DNA of 64,000 nt from assembly GCA_003212375.1 (NCBI GenBank), contig QCPY01000001.1:62001-126000 (forward strand), in the 5' to 3' direction. This document shows positions 29,859-41,027 of the stretch, one piece after another. The notes under the pieces were generated by a model. That model was not told the DNA's origin. It saw nothing but the letters and a program-made list of their open reading frames with translations, and ran no database searches. Position 1 is the first letter of the stretch. Each line of letters opens with the position of its first letter. This DNA is from Prochlorococcus sp. AG-442-N17. GTDB lineage: Bacteria > Cyanobacteriota > Cyanobacteriia > PCC-6307 > Cyanobiaceae. The position numbers were made by a program, and so were the translations under genes.

Positions 29859-30017
29859 ATGAAGTCAGAATCTGGAAAGAAATTACCTAATAAAAAAACA
29901 ATACGATCAGCAAAATTTGAAGCAAAAGAACAATTTACTAAATCTGCACTTGAAAATCTGAAAACTGAAAAGGAAAGAATTGTTAATTCGCTAAAAAAAT
30001 CTGGTGAAATAGATTAA
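29859..30017 (+). CDS. small basic helical protein (52 aa)
   Basis: MKSESGKKLPNKKTIRSAKFEAKEQFTKSALENLKTEKERIVNSLKKSGEID. Confidence 0.45.
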   Translation: MKSESGKKLPNKKTIRSAKFEAKEQFTKSALENLKTEKERIVNSLKKSGEID

Positions 30018-30102
30018 TTAAAAAAGAAATTTTCTAGATAATTTATTAAAGCCTACAGAATAAAAAAATATTACTTATTATTGATATTTAACAAATCCCA
30101 AA

Positions 30103-30219
30103 ATGGATAAAATCTCAATAGCAAATTCTCATTTACCACAACTTATAGGTTTAGTATTAATGTCTATTGGCTATACTTTAGGAAACAAATTTTATCTTCC
30201 TGAGGTAAATAAAAAATAA
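30103..30219 (+). CDS. small hydrophobic protein (38 aa)
   Basis: MDKISIANSHLPQLIGLVLMSIGYTLGNKFYLPEVNKK. Confidence 0.4.
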   Translation: MDKISIANSHLPQLIGLVLMSIGYTLGNKFYLPEVNKK

Positions 30220-30409
30220 GTACCAAATCTTCCTAATCAAGAGCGAATTAAGAGCTCAATCTTACGACTTAAAATTAGGACCAACAAATCTTTTTTACAA
30301 TTATGATACATTTATGTGTCCAAATAACTGGATATGGTTAAATTTAAGTGCTTTATATTACATTAATTAATAATTGTGTTACATTATTTAACATATAAGA
30401 ATTTATTAA

Positions 30410-30544
30410 ATGTCAAATTTTAAAACAATCGAAAAAGAAAAAGTTGTAGCTGAGAGACTTAATGGTCAATTCGCAATGATAGGCTTTATAGCTGCTCTTG
30501 GGGCGTATTTAACAACTGGTCAAATTATTCCAGGGATAGTTTAA
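30410..30544 (+). CDS. hli: high-light-inducible protein (Hli/HLIP)
   Basis: 44 aa MSNFKTIEKEKVVAERLNGQFAMIGFIAALGAYLTTGQIIPGIV with E..NGQ.AM.GF Chl-binding helix. Confidence 0.85.
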   Translation: MSNFKTIEKEKVVAERLNGQFAMIGFIAALGAYLTTGQIIPGIV

Positions 30545-30548
30545 TCTA

Positions 30549-30803
30549 ATGGATCCACTTACTGGTTTCATTATTGTTCTTATAGTTATAACTTTTCAGT
30601 TTACGTTATACGCTATAAAAAGGATGCAAGAGCCGTTAGAGCCAAAGTTATCAAATGAGCAAACATTAATAAAAATGAAAAGATCTAGAAAAAGTTACTG
30701 GAAAAATGCTGAACTAACAAATGGAAGATTAGCAATGATTGGACTATTAGCATTGGTAGTAAATTATGGTTTTTTTGGATGGATTATTCCAGGGTTTATA
30801 TAA
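30549..30803 (+). CDS. high-light-inducible-like (CAB-domain) protein
   Basis: 'AELTNGRLAMIGLLALVVNYGFFGWIIPG' Chl-binding helix; N-terminal extra TM. Confidence 0.82.
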   Translation: MDPLTGFIIVLIVITFQFTLYAIKRMQEPLEPKLSNEQTLIKMKRSRKSYWKNAELTNGRLAMIGLLALVVNYGFFGWIIPGFI

Positions 30804-31081
30804 ATAATTTTTTATTATCTGTTAAAACATTTTTGAAAACTTGTCACGCTTTCTCTTATTAAGAAAATAAGAATCATAATTTTTTATTGAACCAATTCTT
30901 AAATCGACTTCATCAATTTCTTATCTCACTTAGATCTAAGATTTGAAACCATTAATTTCTTATCCTTTATTTATTTAATAAATTATATGAATCTTGAAGG
31001 TATTAGATAGATTAAATATCTATTTTTTGTGTAGTAATCCTAGCATTCTTGTCAAACCTAAAATCATTCCTAATTTGATTT

Positions 31082-31264
31082 TCACCTTTTATTAATTATT
31101 GCTGAAATGGACAGGTCTGAATAATTACAAAAGAATCTGTCATGCTGTAGTTGAAGTGACTGCATGACACGCAAACTTTTATCTGCTTGATTGTTAATTC
31201 TATGTGGAGCATGAAATAAGCCCATGATTGTGGTTTCTTCGTTATTCATAGATACAATTTTCAT
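31082..31264 (-). CDS. hypothetical small protein
   Basis: 60-aa ORF. Confidence 0.4.
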   Translation of the reverse strand: MKIVSMNNEETTIMGLFHAPHRINNQADKSLRVMQSLQLQHDRFFCNYSDLSISAIINKR

Positions 31265-31382
31265 AAAGACTAATTAATAAACCACAAAAAAATTCTGATA
31301 AGAGTTTGAAAGTGGCGTGAACTGATACTTTTCCATTTTTATTTAGTAGTTTATTTCTGATTGAAAAAAAACATAGTCACAA

Positions 31383-31676
31383 TTATTCAGGTAATTCAAG
31401 CTCTTCAAAAGTCCAACCTTCTAATTGGAGGTCATGCCATTTGTCCCAGGCATCATCTAAAGGCATTTGACTGACAGATTTAATTGCGGATGGTTCACAT
31501 AGATCAGTGACATAATATGTATATGCAAAAATCCTGATATCATTTCTTGCAGACTTTTTATTTTTTATAAATAAAATTAGTCTGTTACGTTCAGGGTTAA
31601 GTAGCCAACCACTTGGGGACTCGTTACGATAACCATAAGAAAAATTAGTCCAAACATTAGCTCCTCCTAGAGTCAT
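31383..31676 (-). CDS. DUF1651-like picocyanobacterial protein
   Basis: 'SPSGWLLNPERNRLILF...AWDKWHDLQLEGWTFEEL'. Confidence 0.6.
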   Translation of the reverse strand: MTLGGANVWTNFSYGYRNESPSGWLLNPERNRLILFIKNKKSARNDIRIFAYTYYVTDLCEPSAIKSVSQMPLDDAWDKWHDLQLEGWTFEELELPE

Positions 31677-32022
31677 TCTAAATAGTACAAGTGTATTATT
31701 ACTGTAAGAGCGTTTATATAAAACGTCAAGTATCTTTTAAACTTAATTATAGTGTTATGGCAAAAATCTTATGTGAAAAGAATGTTTGAAAAATTTCACT
31801 GCAACTCTTTCTAGCTTTTTATCGAATCCCAGCTAGTTTCTAAGCTAACCTACTTATTTCAAGAAAAACTCTAAATCTGATTATTAAATATCTCCTCTGT
31901 AACAACTGATAAAAAGGTCCTTAAAAAGGTATTTAATTTTTTATATGTCATCAATTAAAAGTAATCAGAACTTTTTCTCATTAAATATTTTTTTAATTCT
32001 TTTTGAGATTAAAACCAGCTTA

Positions 32023-32898
32023 CTATCTTAATTTAAATTGAACGTTTAGCATTACTCTAGTAAAGCCTGGTTCTTGAATAGTACCTTTATGTAATCCTTG
32101 ATGCGTATCTACAAAAATCGCTTTGCCTGATTTTCCTTCAAAATAAAAAATATTTTCTTTCCCATATACTTTTTCAACAGATTGATTTGTGTATCGCGTC
32201 AATCTATCATTAACTTCCTCTAAATAATGATCATTTTTTTTAAATTCGTCCTTATGACTATATTTTACAAATGTAAATGGGCCATTTTTTCTCTTTACAT
32301 TTGAAATAAGTATAAAAAAGTTAATCATGCCTTTGTCACTTGGAGAAGAATCTCTGTGAAATAATCTAGTCTCCGTTGAGTGCTTAAATGAATCATGGTT
32401 TATACCATCTAACCATATATCTACGTAAGTAATTCGAATATTTTTTTTTGGATAAATATTACTTAGAAAACAATAAATATTGCTTGAAGAAATTATTTTC
32501 ACAAACCATATTGGATTAATTTGTTTCAAAAGACTGGCTCTATATTGCTTAAATAGGGGTCTATTGTGATCGATTTTATTATTCATTTCCATACCACTTT
32601 CTAAATTATTTAATGCATAAGTAAGTTTTTGATTTATAAATTTTATATATTTTAAAGTCTTATTATCTAGCCTAAATAAAACTATTCCTTCTTTTTCAAA
32701 TTTTGATATTAAATTCTTTATTTTTTTATTAATTGAGTTTATTCTTTTTTTTCTAAATAATAAATTAAATCTCCATATTTTATAAACAGATTGAGGAATT
32801 AAAAAACCATATATTAACTCCTTTTTAAAATAATGAAAAATGTATATAATTTTTCCTTTAATTTTTAAAATTTTATTCAAATTATTGTTCACTTTCAA
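32023..32898 (-). CDS. putative Fe(II)/2-oxoglutarate dioxygenase (phytanoyl-CoA dioxygenase-like)
   Basis: HxD (FHRDSS), distal His (DTHQGLHKGT) and Arg (FTRVML). Confidence 0.5.
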   Translation of the reverse strand: MKVNNNLNKILKIKGKIIYIFHYFKKELIYGFLIPQSVYKIWRFNLLFRKKRINSINKKIKNLISKFEKEGIVLFRLDNKTLKYIKFINQKLTYALNNLESGMEMNNKIDHNRPLFKQYRASLLKQINPIWFVKIISSSNIYCFLSNIYPKKNIRITYVDIWLDGINHDSFKHSTETRLFHRDSSPSDKGMINFFILISNVKRKNGPFTFVKYSHKDEFKKNDHYLEEVNDRLTRYTNQSVEKVYGKENIFYFEGKSGKAIFVDTHQGLHKGTIQEPGFTRVMLNVQFKLR

Positions 32899-33099
32899 AG
32901 ATAAGTCTTAATCTTAATAATCAATTAAATGGTTAGGTATAAATTGATTATTACTTCAAATATTCTAATCTAAAATAATTAACCATTATTATTCTTAAAA
33001 CAAAGCTTCATAATAACTTATAGATAATATATAATTCCAAAGTTAAGATTGTTTAATTTATTTCAAGATAATCTATAAGTTAAAAGTAAATAACTTCCT

Positions 33100-33151
33100 T
33101 AAAATAAAATACCTATCAAATGCCTATTTTTAAAAGGCAGATTTGATAGGT
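33100..33151 (-). terminator. rho-independent terminator downstream of the 6S RNA-like gene
   Basis: Minus strand: ACCTATCAAATctGCCT-loop-AGGCATTTGATAGGT-ATTTTATTTT. Confidence 0.7.
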
Positions 33152-33154
33152 AAT

Positions 33155-33325
33155 ACCGAATCCCCGTCAGTCCTCTGAGCGTCGACCTGGGAAAGCCAGA
33201 ATAGGAGTCAAAGTGGGCTTTCGTTTCCAATTACAGGATTGGTTTACGTCCACGTCACAACAGTCTCCTCAAGTCGAAAAAGAGTCAGATCAGAGCACAG
33301 AAAGAAGAACTTAACCAAAGATCCA
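33155..33325 (-). ncRNA. ssrS: 6S RNA (ssrS/ssaA)-like
   Basis: GC-richer non-coding block adjacent to purK, long-range complementarity (GCTCTGA near one end, TCAGAGGA near the other), followed by a strong terminator. Confidence 0.7.
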
Positions 33326-33349
33326 GTATGTAAATACTACCTTATTTAC

Positions 33350-34540
33350 CTAGTAATTTGGAGATGGCCATATCTCTCTTACCTTAATTAAAATTTCTTT
33401 TGCTTTTAATGCTCTTTTTAAATGATTATTTTCATTAAGTAAAAAAGTTATATGTGCCATTTTTCGTCCAGGACTTTCTTCAGATTTACCATACCAATGT
33501 AGATTAGACCCTTTAATTTGAGATAAAAGTTCTATCCTTTTTTCAATAGACAAAGGGTATTTTTTTTTCAAGCCTAGTAAATTAATCATCAAAGATCCTT
33601 GGCAATGCATATTTATTTCTGGAGGTTTGATACCGGAAGATATACATATATGTTGATCAAATTGACTTGAAGAACAAGCCTCTATAGAGAAATGAGCAGA
33701 ATTATGAGTCCTTGGTGCTATTTCATTAATTAGTAGTCCAGAATCACCATAAAAGAATTCGATTGCCATTACACCCACATAATTAAGTTCATTTACTATT
33801 GAGGAGAAAATATTAATTGCAAAAGTTTTCAAATCGTAATTAATTTCAGCAGGAGAAAAAACCCAATCACAAACGTTATTTTTTTGATATGTTTCAACAA
33901 TTGGAAAAAATCTTATATTGCCATCAAAATCTCTTGATCCAACCAAAGCAAGCTCTTTTTTATAATCTACCCACTCTTCAATCAAACATTCATCTAGATT
34001 AGCATTTAATGCAAAAGAATTTAACTCATCTTGATTATTTATTCTTTTATTTCCTTTACCGTCATATCCTCCTTTATATGATTTAACCATTAGAGGGAAA
34101 TGCCAATCTTTAATTTCTTCATCATCAAGCCTTCTAAATTCCTTTAATGATAACCATTTTGGGGATGGGAAGTTCATTCTATCTATTAATTTTTTTTGTG
34201 AAATTCGATCCACTAAAGGTTGGATTGATTCAAGACTCGGCACAAAAATATTTTTTGAGCCAATTAGATTTAATTTTTCAATTTTTATCCATTCATTTTC
34301 AAACGTTATTTTTTCACATTCTTTAATTAATTCTTTATTTCCTTTTACTTTTAAAGGATCAGCCTCAATTACACAATCAGCTTTCGAACCTGCAGGATCA
34401 CTAGAGGATTTAGTTTGAACGCAGACTTTTATACCTCTATTCTTTGCAGCCTCAGCTAGCATTAATGCTAGTTGTCCTCCTCCAATTATTCCTAGTGAAT
34501 AATTTTTCTTTATGTTTTGTATATTTTTTTTTAGATTCAT
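33350..34540 (-). CDS. purK: 5-(carboxyamino)imidazole ribonucleotide synthase
   Basis: GIIGGGQLALMLAEAAK, ATP-grasp motifs, NEIAPRTHNSAHFS. Confidence 0.96.
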   Translation of the reverse strand: MNLKKNIQNIKKNYSLGIIGGGQLALMLAEAAKNRGIKVCVQTKSSSDPAGSKADCVIEADPLKVKGNKELIKECEKITFENEWIKIEKLNLIGSKNIFVPSLESIQPLVDRISQKKLIDRMNFPSPKWLSLKEFRRLDDEEIKDWHFPLMVKSYKGGYDGKGNKRINNQDELNSFALNANLDECLIEEWVDYKKELALVGSRDFDGNIRFFPIVETYQKNNVCDWVFSPAEINYDLKTFAINIFSSIVNELNYVGVMAIEFFYGDSGLLINEIAPRTHNSAHFSIEACSSSQFDQHICISSGIKPPEINMHCQGSLMINLLGLKKKYPLSIEKRIELLSQIKGSNLHWYGKSEESPGRKMAHITFLLNENNHLKRALKAKEILIKVREIWPSPNY

Positions 34541-34671
34541 ATGATGATCTTATTATGATTTTAAATTCTTAACAACTGATTATTTTAGTCTAATTTTTAA
34601 GTCAAGATAAGGTTAGAATAAAAAAATTAAAATCTAATTATTAATAAAAAAATTATTCTTGGATATTTATT

Positions 34672-35763
34672 GTGAATAAGAACAAAATACTAGTACCTTT
34701 AAAAAATAATTCATATGAAGTTAGAATAAAACAAGGTGTAATTAATAATATCGGTGAAGAACTAAATAAAATAGGTATTCATAAAGATAGAAAATTACTT
34801 ATAATTTCTAATAAAGAAATTTCAAAATTATTTGGTGAAAAAGTTGTCAATAATTTAAAAAAATACAATTTCCATGCCGAAATATTTAATATTAAAGCAG
34901 GAGAATCGTATAAAAATTTAGAGACTTTAAGTGATATATATAACGCCGCATTCAAAGTTGGTTTAGACAGAAATTCCTTAATGATCGCTCTTGGGGGAGG
35001 GATTGTTGGTGACGTTACTGGTTTTGCTGCTGCTACATGGTTACGAGGTATTGAATATATTCAGATACCTACAACATTATTATCTATGGTTGATTCATCG
35101 GTGGGAGGTAAAACAGCCGTCAATCATCCTAAAGGTAAAAATCTAATAGGGGCTTTTCATCAGCCAAAAGCAGTTTTTATTGACCCCGAAACCCTTTTAA
35201 CATTACCACCCAGAGAATTTAAGGCAGGCATGGCAGAAGTTATAAAATATGGAATTATAAAAGATAAAGCACTTTTTGAATATTTAGAAAATAAAGAGAA
35301 TAGAGATAAAATTCTTAACCTTGAAAATAATTCTTTAATACAAATAATCAAAAATTCAATTCAAACAAAGGCTTGTATAGTTTCTGAAGACGAAAAAGAA
35401 AATGGAATTCGAGCAATATTGAATTATGGGCACTCATTTGGACACGTTATAGAAAATTTATGTGGATATGGAGAGTTTCTACACGGTGAAGCAATCGCGA
35501 TTGGCATGAAAATTGCAGGCGATATTGCATCCGAAAAAAAATTGTGGCTAAAAGAGGATTCTTTGAAGCAAAATAAACTTATAGAAAGCTATGGTCTGCC
35601 AATACAAACTCCGAAAATCAAAAAGAATGAAGTTTTAAAAATACTAATGGGAGACAAAAAAGTACGTAATGGGAAAATGAGATTTATCTTACCTAGAGGG
35701 ATAGGAGAAGTTGATATATTTAATGATATCGAGGAATCACAATTTCTAAAATATTTCGATTAG
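34672..35763 (+). CDS. aroB: 3-dehydroquinate synthase
   Basis: [50 protein letters not shown] start. Confidence 0.97.
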   Translation: MNKNKILVPLKNNSYEVRIKQGVINNIGEELNKIGIHKDRKLLIISNKEISKLFGEKVVNNLKKYNFHAEIFNIKAGESYKNLETLSDIYNAAFKVGLDRNSLMIALGGGIVGDVTGFAAATWLRGIEYIQIPTTLLSMVDSSVGGKTAVNHPKGKNLIGAFHQPKAVFIDPETLLTLPPREFKAGMAEVIKYGIIKDKALFEYLENKENRDKILNLENNSLIQIIKNSIQTKACIVSEDEKENGIRAILNYGHSFGHVIENLCGYGEFLHGEAIAIGMKIAGDIASEKKLWLKEDSLKQNKLIESYGLPIQTPKIKKNEVLKILMGDKKVRNGKMRFILPRGIGEVDIFNDIEESQFLKYFD

Positions 35764-36950
35764 CGAATACAACTTGAATTTATTTTAATTTTTTTATTCT
35801 TAAATTTACTAAAAATAAACCATTTAAAATCACCTAAACATATTGGATCAACTAATCTCAATAAGGCTTCTCTTCTAGAAAGAGCCTTGGAGATATCATT
35901 CTTTAATTCATTCTTAATTTCAAAAAGTCGCTCTGCTAAGCCAAGTGATAATAAAGCCTCTCCTTGTTTGACTACTCCAATAGTTTCAAAACCTAAAGTT
36001 TTCGAATCATTAATTAAAATTTCAACGCAAACATGGGAAGTTAAATCACAATTACCCGGCGACTCAAAAACATTTTCAATAATTTTTTGGTTTTTATAAG
36101 AAATTAATGTCCCATTATTATTACTTAACGAATAATATCTTTTAGCTTCTTTTGCGTAGTCAATTACGAGCAAAATTCCATTATTAATTTTTTTATAAAC
36201 TCCCTTTAACCAATTTTTGTTGTCTGTATGCCATTCCGTCGTCCATCCTTCTGGTGCATCCTTAGGTGGAATAGTAATATTTAAATTTTCCTGAGCAATA
36301 GCTATACTTTTTTTTAATTCATTTGTCATTGCAATTTCTTTAGAGATTAATCTTCCTGAATCTTTATCTATAGAAACTCCTTGACGATATAATTTACCTT
36401 TTGAATTTATTATTCTTTCTACTGGCAATGCATCAAGTACTTCATTTGCCAATATCACTCCATTAAAACTTCTATCTCCCAATTCATCTAAACTTCTCCA
36501 CACAATATCAAAGCCCAATTGTAAATATTTTTCTAATTTCTGTTTTTGTTTTCTTATCATTCCTTTATTGGGTTCAACAATAATAAAAGAAACATTTTTC
36601 AATATTTGTTTATTATTTACAATGTAATACTGAAGAATTCCACTCATAAGACTCCCATCCCCAGCTCCAAACTCAAGAACAGATAATTTTTCATCAATAC
36701 TTAATATATTTTTTATTTGTATCAACCATTCATCAATTTGTTTTGATAATAAAAAGGCAAAGTCGTCAGACATCGATGGTGATGTTACATAGTCGCCCCT
36801 AGATCCTAAATTAGCTTTTCCACTTCCATAATATCCATCATTTTGATCATTCAAAACGAAATTCATATAGTCATAAAAACTTATAGTACCTCCCATTTTT
36901 TTTATTTTTTTTATTAACCACTCTGGATTATTCGCGGGTAGGCTATTCAT
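35760..36950 (-). CDS. SAM-dependent methyltransferase, MidA/COG1565 family
   Basis: '[27 protein letters not shown]' and '[16 protein letters not shown]'. Confidence 0.88.
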   Translation of the reverse strand: MNSLPANNPEWLIKKIKKMGGTISFYDYMNFVLNDQNDGYYGSGKANLGSRGDYVTSPSMSDDFAFLLSKQIDEWLIQIKNILSIDEKLSVLEFGAGDGSLMSGILQYYIVNNKQILKNVSFIIVEPNKGMIRKQKQKLEKYLQLGFDIVWRSLDELGDRSFNGVILANEVLDALPVERIINSKGKLYRQGVSIDKDSGRLISKEIAMTNELKKSIAIAQENLNITIPPKDAPEGWTTEWHTDNKNWLKGVYKKINNGILLVIDYAKEAKRYYSLSNNNGTLISYKNQKIIENVFESPGNCDLTSHVCVEILINDSKTLGFETIGVVKQGEALLSLGLAERLFEIKNELKNDISKALSRREALLRLVDPICLGDFKWFIFSKFKNKKIKINSSCIR

Positions 36951-36981
36951 CGGCGAAAATATATGAAGACAAAAAACTTTT

Positions 36982-37779
36982 ATGCCTTCAAAGATTAACT
37001 ATTTCTTAGGAATATTTCTATCTATAGTAATTTTACTTTTTAATAAACCTTCTTTAGCTATTAATAATCCAAATCTTTTACCAGAAGAAAAAACACCTGT
37101 TATTGATTTAGCTAAAACTTTAAGTTCTAAACAAAAACAATCTCTTGAGGAAAATTTAAATAACTTAGAGAAGGAAAGTGGTTGGAAAATAAAATATTTA
37201 TCTCAATTTGAAAGTGTCCCTGGAATTGCAATAAAAGATTATTGGGATTTAGATGAAACAAGTTTATTAGTAATTGCAGATCCTAGAGGAGGGAATTTAT
37301 TAAATTTTAATGTTGGTGAAGCATATTTTGCATTCATGCCAAGATTATTTTGGGTCGAACTTCAAACAAGATTTGGAAATCAATATTACGTAAAAGATCA
37401 CGGGGAAGATGGCGCAGTATTAGATGCAATTAATTCAGTAAAAATTTGCCTAGATAGAGGAGGTTGCCAAGTTGTTCCTGGATTACCAAAAGAACAATAT
37501 ATATGGACTTTATGTACTTCCATTTTAGGAGGTTTAGTTGCAGGTTTCTCTGCTGCGCCTAGAAAAGAAGGTCAAATCATATCAGTTGGATTTTTAGCTC
37601 TTCTTTCTCCTCTTTGGGGAATGCTATTTGGCATTTTTGGTTTAGCACCAATAATATCGAGAACAAGTGAATTAATACCGTTATTTAAGAATGGTCTTGC
37701 TTTTACTGCAGCAGCAATTGCAGGCTACCTATTATCTCAAACCCTATTCTCAAGATATGAGAAACCGAAAAAATATTAA
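36982..37779 (+). CDS. TPM-domain (Psb32/TLP18.3-like) membrane protein
   Basis: Signal peptide, 'VIDLAKTLSSKQKQSLEENLNNLEKESGWKIKYLSQFES', C-terminal TMs. Confidence 0.7.
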   Translation: MPSKINYFLGIFLSIVILLFNKPSLAINNPNLLPEEKTPVIDLAKTLSSKQKQSLEENLNNLEKESGWKIKYLSQFESVPGIAIKDYWDLDETSLLVIADPRGGNLLNFNVGEAYFAFMPRLFWVELQTRFGNQYYVKDHGEDGAVLDAINSVKICLDRGGCQVVPGLPKEQYIWTLCTSILGGLVAGFSAAPRKEGQIISVGFLALLSPLWGMLFGIFGLAPIISRTSELIPLFKNGLAFTAAAIAGYLLSQTLFSRYEKPKKY

Positions 37780-37790
37780 AATTTTCCATT

Positions 37791-38624
37791 TCAAAAAAGA
37801 ATTTTTTCTTCAGATATCTCTCCCAACTCTGAATACCATCGATGTGAAATATGATTCAGTTTATTCCCCATAAATTCAACCCATGAAAAATTTACTAATA
37901 GTTCACCCTTTGTATTAGTTTTGTATCTTGGAACTATCGCAGAATTCAAATAAGCTGTACCTTCTTTATCAATTTGGAACATTTTTCTAAATCCTTGATT
38001 CCTTTTCAGACGATTGTGCATATGACCAAAAATAACGAGGTCTATTTTTCTTTTTTTTTGAATTTCTGAAATAGCTAAAGCCAAATCCCTATCCCCCCAA
38101 TCACAAGAGGGTTCTTTCCAATCTTTACCACAAATACTGTTTGAATCAGATCCCAAGCCTGAAGGCCCCGCATGAGACATCAAAATAAGAGGCAAATCAT
38201 TAACAATTTTTTTTGAACACTTGATAATTTTATTAACTGACTCTTGTTCGCTTATTGGCCCATAAACAGCTCTTACCTCCTTTGAAAGAAAATAACCACC
38301 GCCCGAACTACATGGACGGGCACTTATTATATTTAATTGCTTATTAAAAATTTTTAAATCCCAAGCACAATATTTTTCTTGAAGAACCCGAATTTGTTTT
38401 AAAAGAGTCTCTCCTGAAGAATCTTTACCTCGATCATGATTCCCCAAAATCACAAAAGTGGGAATATTTAATAGATTAATCTTTTTTATTACTTTAATAC
38501 TACCTTCAGAAATATCCCCTACAAACAGAACAAGATCTGGTTTTATAAGCGATAAAATTCCAACATCCGATTCAGACCACTGACCGTGACAGTCACCAAC
38601 AATAGCAATTTTTAAATTTGTCAG
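37791..38624 (-). CDS. metallophosphoesterase (TIGR04168-like); start extended upstream of the ORF-track ATG
   Basis: Open frame upstream encodes KIAIVGDCHGQWSESDVGILSLIKPDLVLFVGDISEG... before VILGNHDRG; only non-ATG/GTG/TTG starts available. Confidence 0.8.
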   Translation of the reverse strand: MTNLKIAIVGDCHGQWSESDVGILSLIKPDLVLFVGDISEGSIKVIKKINLLNIPTFVILGNHDRGKDSSGETLLKQIRVLQEKYCAWDLKIFNKQLNIISARPCSSGGGYFLSKEVRAVYGPISEQESVNKIIKCSKKIVNDLPLILMSHAGPSGLGSDSNSICGKDWKEPSCDWGDRDLALAISEIQKKRKIDLVIFGHMHNRLKRNQGFRKMFQIDKEGTAYLNSAIVPRYKTNTKGELLVNFSWVEFMGNKLNHISHRWYSELGEISEEKILF

Positions 38625-38727
38625 AATTTTTTCTATTTAAATAGATATAATCTATAAAGATACATTGTAAATCCTGACCATTATAACTTCTACTAAAAAA
38701 CAGAAATCCATTCAAAACGAAAAAGAT

Positions 38728-39642
38728 ATGATTTCTGAAATCAAGGAGCGTTGCGCAAAAGCTAATGCGATTATTCTTGCTCATTATTATCAAGCACCAG
38801 AAATTCAAGATATTGCTGATTTTATTGGAGATTCTTTAGATCTCTCTAGGAAAGCTGCAAATAATGATGCAGATATAATAATTTTTTGTGGTGTACATTT
38901 TATGGCAGAAACAGCGAAAATACTTAGCCCAGACAAAATAGTCTTGTTACCTGATATTGATGCCGGATGTTCATTAGCTGATGATTGCCCTGCAGATGAG
39001 TTCCAAAAATTTAGGGATAAGAATCCAGATCATTTTGTCATAAGTTATATAAACTGTACTGCAGAGGTAAAAGCTCAAAGTGATTTAATATGCACTAGTA
39101 GCAATGCTGTCTCATTAGTAAAGAATATACCAAAAGATAAAAAAATAATATTTGCACCAGATCAAAATCTTGGTAGGTGGGTTCAAAAAAATTCAGGAAG
39201 AGAACTTAAACTTTGGCCTGGTAGCTGCATAGTTCACGAAACATTTAGTGAAGAAGCTTTATTAAAATTAAAATATCAAAATCCCAATGCAAAAGTAATA
39301 GCTCATCCTGAGTGTAGTCAAAATTTGTTATTACTTTCAGATTTTATTGGTTCAACAAGTAAATTATTAGATTTCGTCAGCAATGATGACTCTGATACTT
39401 TTATTGTTCTTACCGAACCTGGGATAATTCATCAAATGAAAAAAGAAGAACCTAATAAGAAATTTATTGAAGTCCCAGATATTGATGGATGTAAATGTAA
39501 TGAATGTCCATATATGAAATTGAATACTTTAGAAAAAATTTTAGATTGTTTAAAAAATAATTCCCCCTCAATTGAATTGGAACCCGAAATAATTAAAAAG
39601 GCTTACAAGCCAATAAAAAGGATGCTAGATATGAGCATCTAA
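38728..39642 (+). CDS. nadA: quinolinate synthase
   Basis: [44 protein letters not shown]. Confidence 0.96.
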   Translation: MISEIKERCAKANAIILAHYYQAPEIQDIADFIGDSLDLSRKAANNDADIIIFCGVHFMAETAKILSPDKIVLLPDIDAGCSLADDCPADEFQKFRDKNPDHFVISYINCTAEVKAQSDLICTSSNAVSLVKNIPKDKKIIFAPDQNLGRWVQKNSGRELKLWPGSCIVHETFSEEALLKLKYQNPNAKVIAHPECSQNLLLLSDFIGSTSKLLDFVSNDDSDTFIVLTEPGIIHQMKKEEPNKKFIEVPDIDGCKCNECPYMKLNTLEKILDCLKNNSPSIELEPEIIKKAYKPIKRMLDMSI

Positions 39643-40973
39643 TATAGCGAATAAACGAGATCTTTATTTTTCTTTTTAAATACCTCTGACAAATTTACAG
39701 AATCAGGTTCAAACCGGCTTACTAAATTTGTCGTTCTAATAATCTTAATAAGTTCTTCCTCTCCTGTTCTATATTGCTTATCTTTTCTAGTGCCTACTTC
39801 TCTCGGAAGTATTAAATTAGAGTTCATTCTTACTTCTATATCTGGCTTAATACCAAACTTATTTATATCTGTTCCATTAGGAGTTAAGTACTTGGCTACT
39901 GTAACTGTTAACCCTGAACCATCAACCAAAGTTCGCATAGACTGAACAAGGCCTTTGCCAAAAGTTTTCTTTCCAACTAATTTACCTCTATTGTTATCTT
40001 TAATTGCTCCAGAAACAATTTCACTCGCACTCGCTGAACCTTCGTTAACAAGTACAATTAAAGGTTTTTTTGTTAAAGCCTTACCATTTCCTCTTTTTGT
40101 TTCTTTCAAACCATCTTTAGATAAAGTACTTACGATTACGCCTTTATCAATAAAATGACGAGAAATATCAATACTTGATTCTAATAAACCTCCAGGATTA
40201 CTTCTTAAATCGAGAACATATCCAGAAACATTTTTTACTTCAAGTTCCTTTAGAGTTTCTCGCATCTCTTTTGATGCATTTGCATTAAATTGTTTTATTC
40301 TCACGTAACCAATTAAAAAACCATCTTTAGTTTGATTTATTTTGCTTGTCACTGATTTTATTTCTATCCTTTCTCTAGATAAAGACTTATAAAAAGAATT
40401 TCCATTTCTTAAAATTTCAAGCTTTACTTTTGTCCCTTGTTTCCCTCTTATTAACTTAACTGCATCCTCAATATTCATACCCTTAGTAGAAACATTATCA
40501 ATTGATAAAATTTTATCTCTCGATTTAATCCCAGCTTCATAAGCAGGAGTACCTTCTATAGGAGAGATTATTATCAAATCATCAGACTCTTTATCTTTAA
40601 CAATTTGTATCCCCACCCCAGTCAATTCTCCAGAAGTATCTATTCTCATTTGATTAAATTCTTTTGGATCTAAAAATCTTGTATAAGGGTCATTTAAATT
40701 TGAAAGCATATCTCTAATAGCATCGTAAGCTTCATCACTATTTGAATATTTTTTTGCTAAAAAGTCTTTTCTTACATTAATCCAATATGAACGTTCAAAT
40801 TTTCCATCCGAATCAAGAAAGTCTCTGTATACAATTTGCCAAACATGATCAATAACCTCTTTATAGTTATTTTCTAAAATTGTCGCCTTTGTATAATCAC
40901 TTATTATTATTCCTGAAAAAGTAGTTGCTATTAGTAGGACAAATTGCTTTTTAAATAATTTTTTTACATTCAA
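39639..40973 (-). CDS. carboxyl-terminal processing protease (S41, PDZ)
   Basis: [42 protein letters not shown]. Confidence 0.95.
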   Translation of the reverse strand: MNVKKLFKKQFVLLIATTFSGIIISDYTKATILENNYKEVIDHVWQIVYRDFLDSDGKFERSYWINVRKDFLAKKYSNSDEAYDAIRDMLSNLNDPYTRFLDPKEFNQMRIDTSGELTGVGIQIVKDKESDDLIIISPIEGTPAYEAGIKSRDKILSIDNVSTKGMNIEDAVKLIRGKQGTKVKLEILRNGNSFYKSLSRERIEIKSVTSKINQTKDGFLIGYVRIKQFNANASKEMRETLKELEVKNVSGYVLDLRSNPGGLLESSIDISRHFIDKGVIVSTLSKDGLKETKRGNGKALTKKPLIVLVNEGSASASEIVSGAIKDNNRGKLVGKKTFGKGLVQSMRTLVDGSGLTVTVAKYLTPNGTDINKFGIKPDIEVRMNSNLILPREVGTRKDKQYRTGEEELIKIIRTTNLVSRFEPDSVNLSEVFKKKNKDLVYSLY

Positions 40974-41027
40974 AGGTCTTTACTCGGCATTAGATTTTAT
41001 TAATTAAATTATAAATTAAAAATTTGT

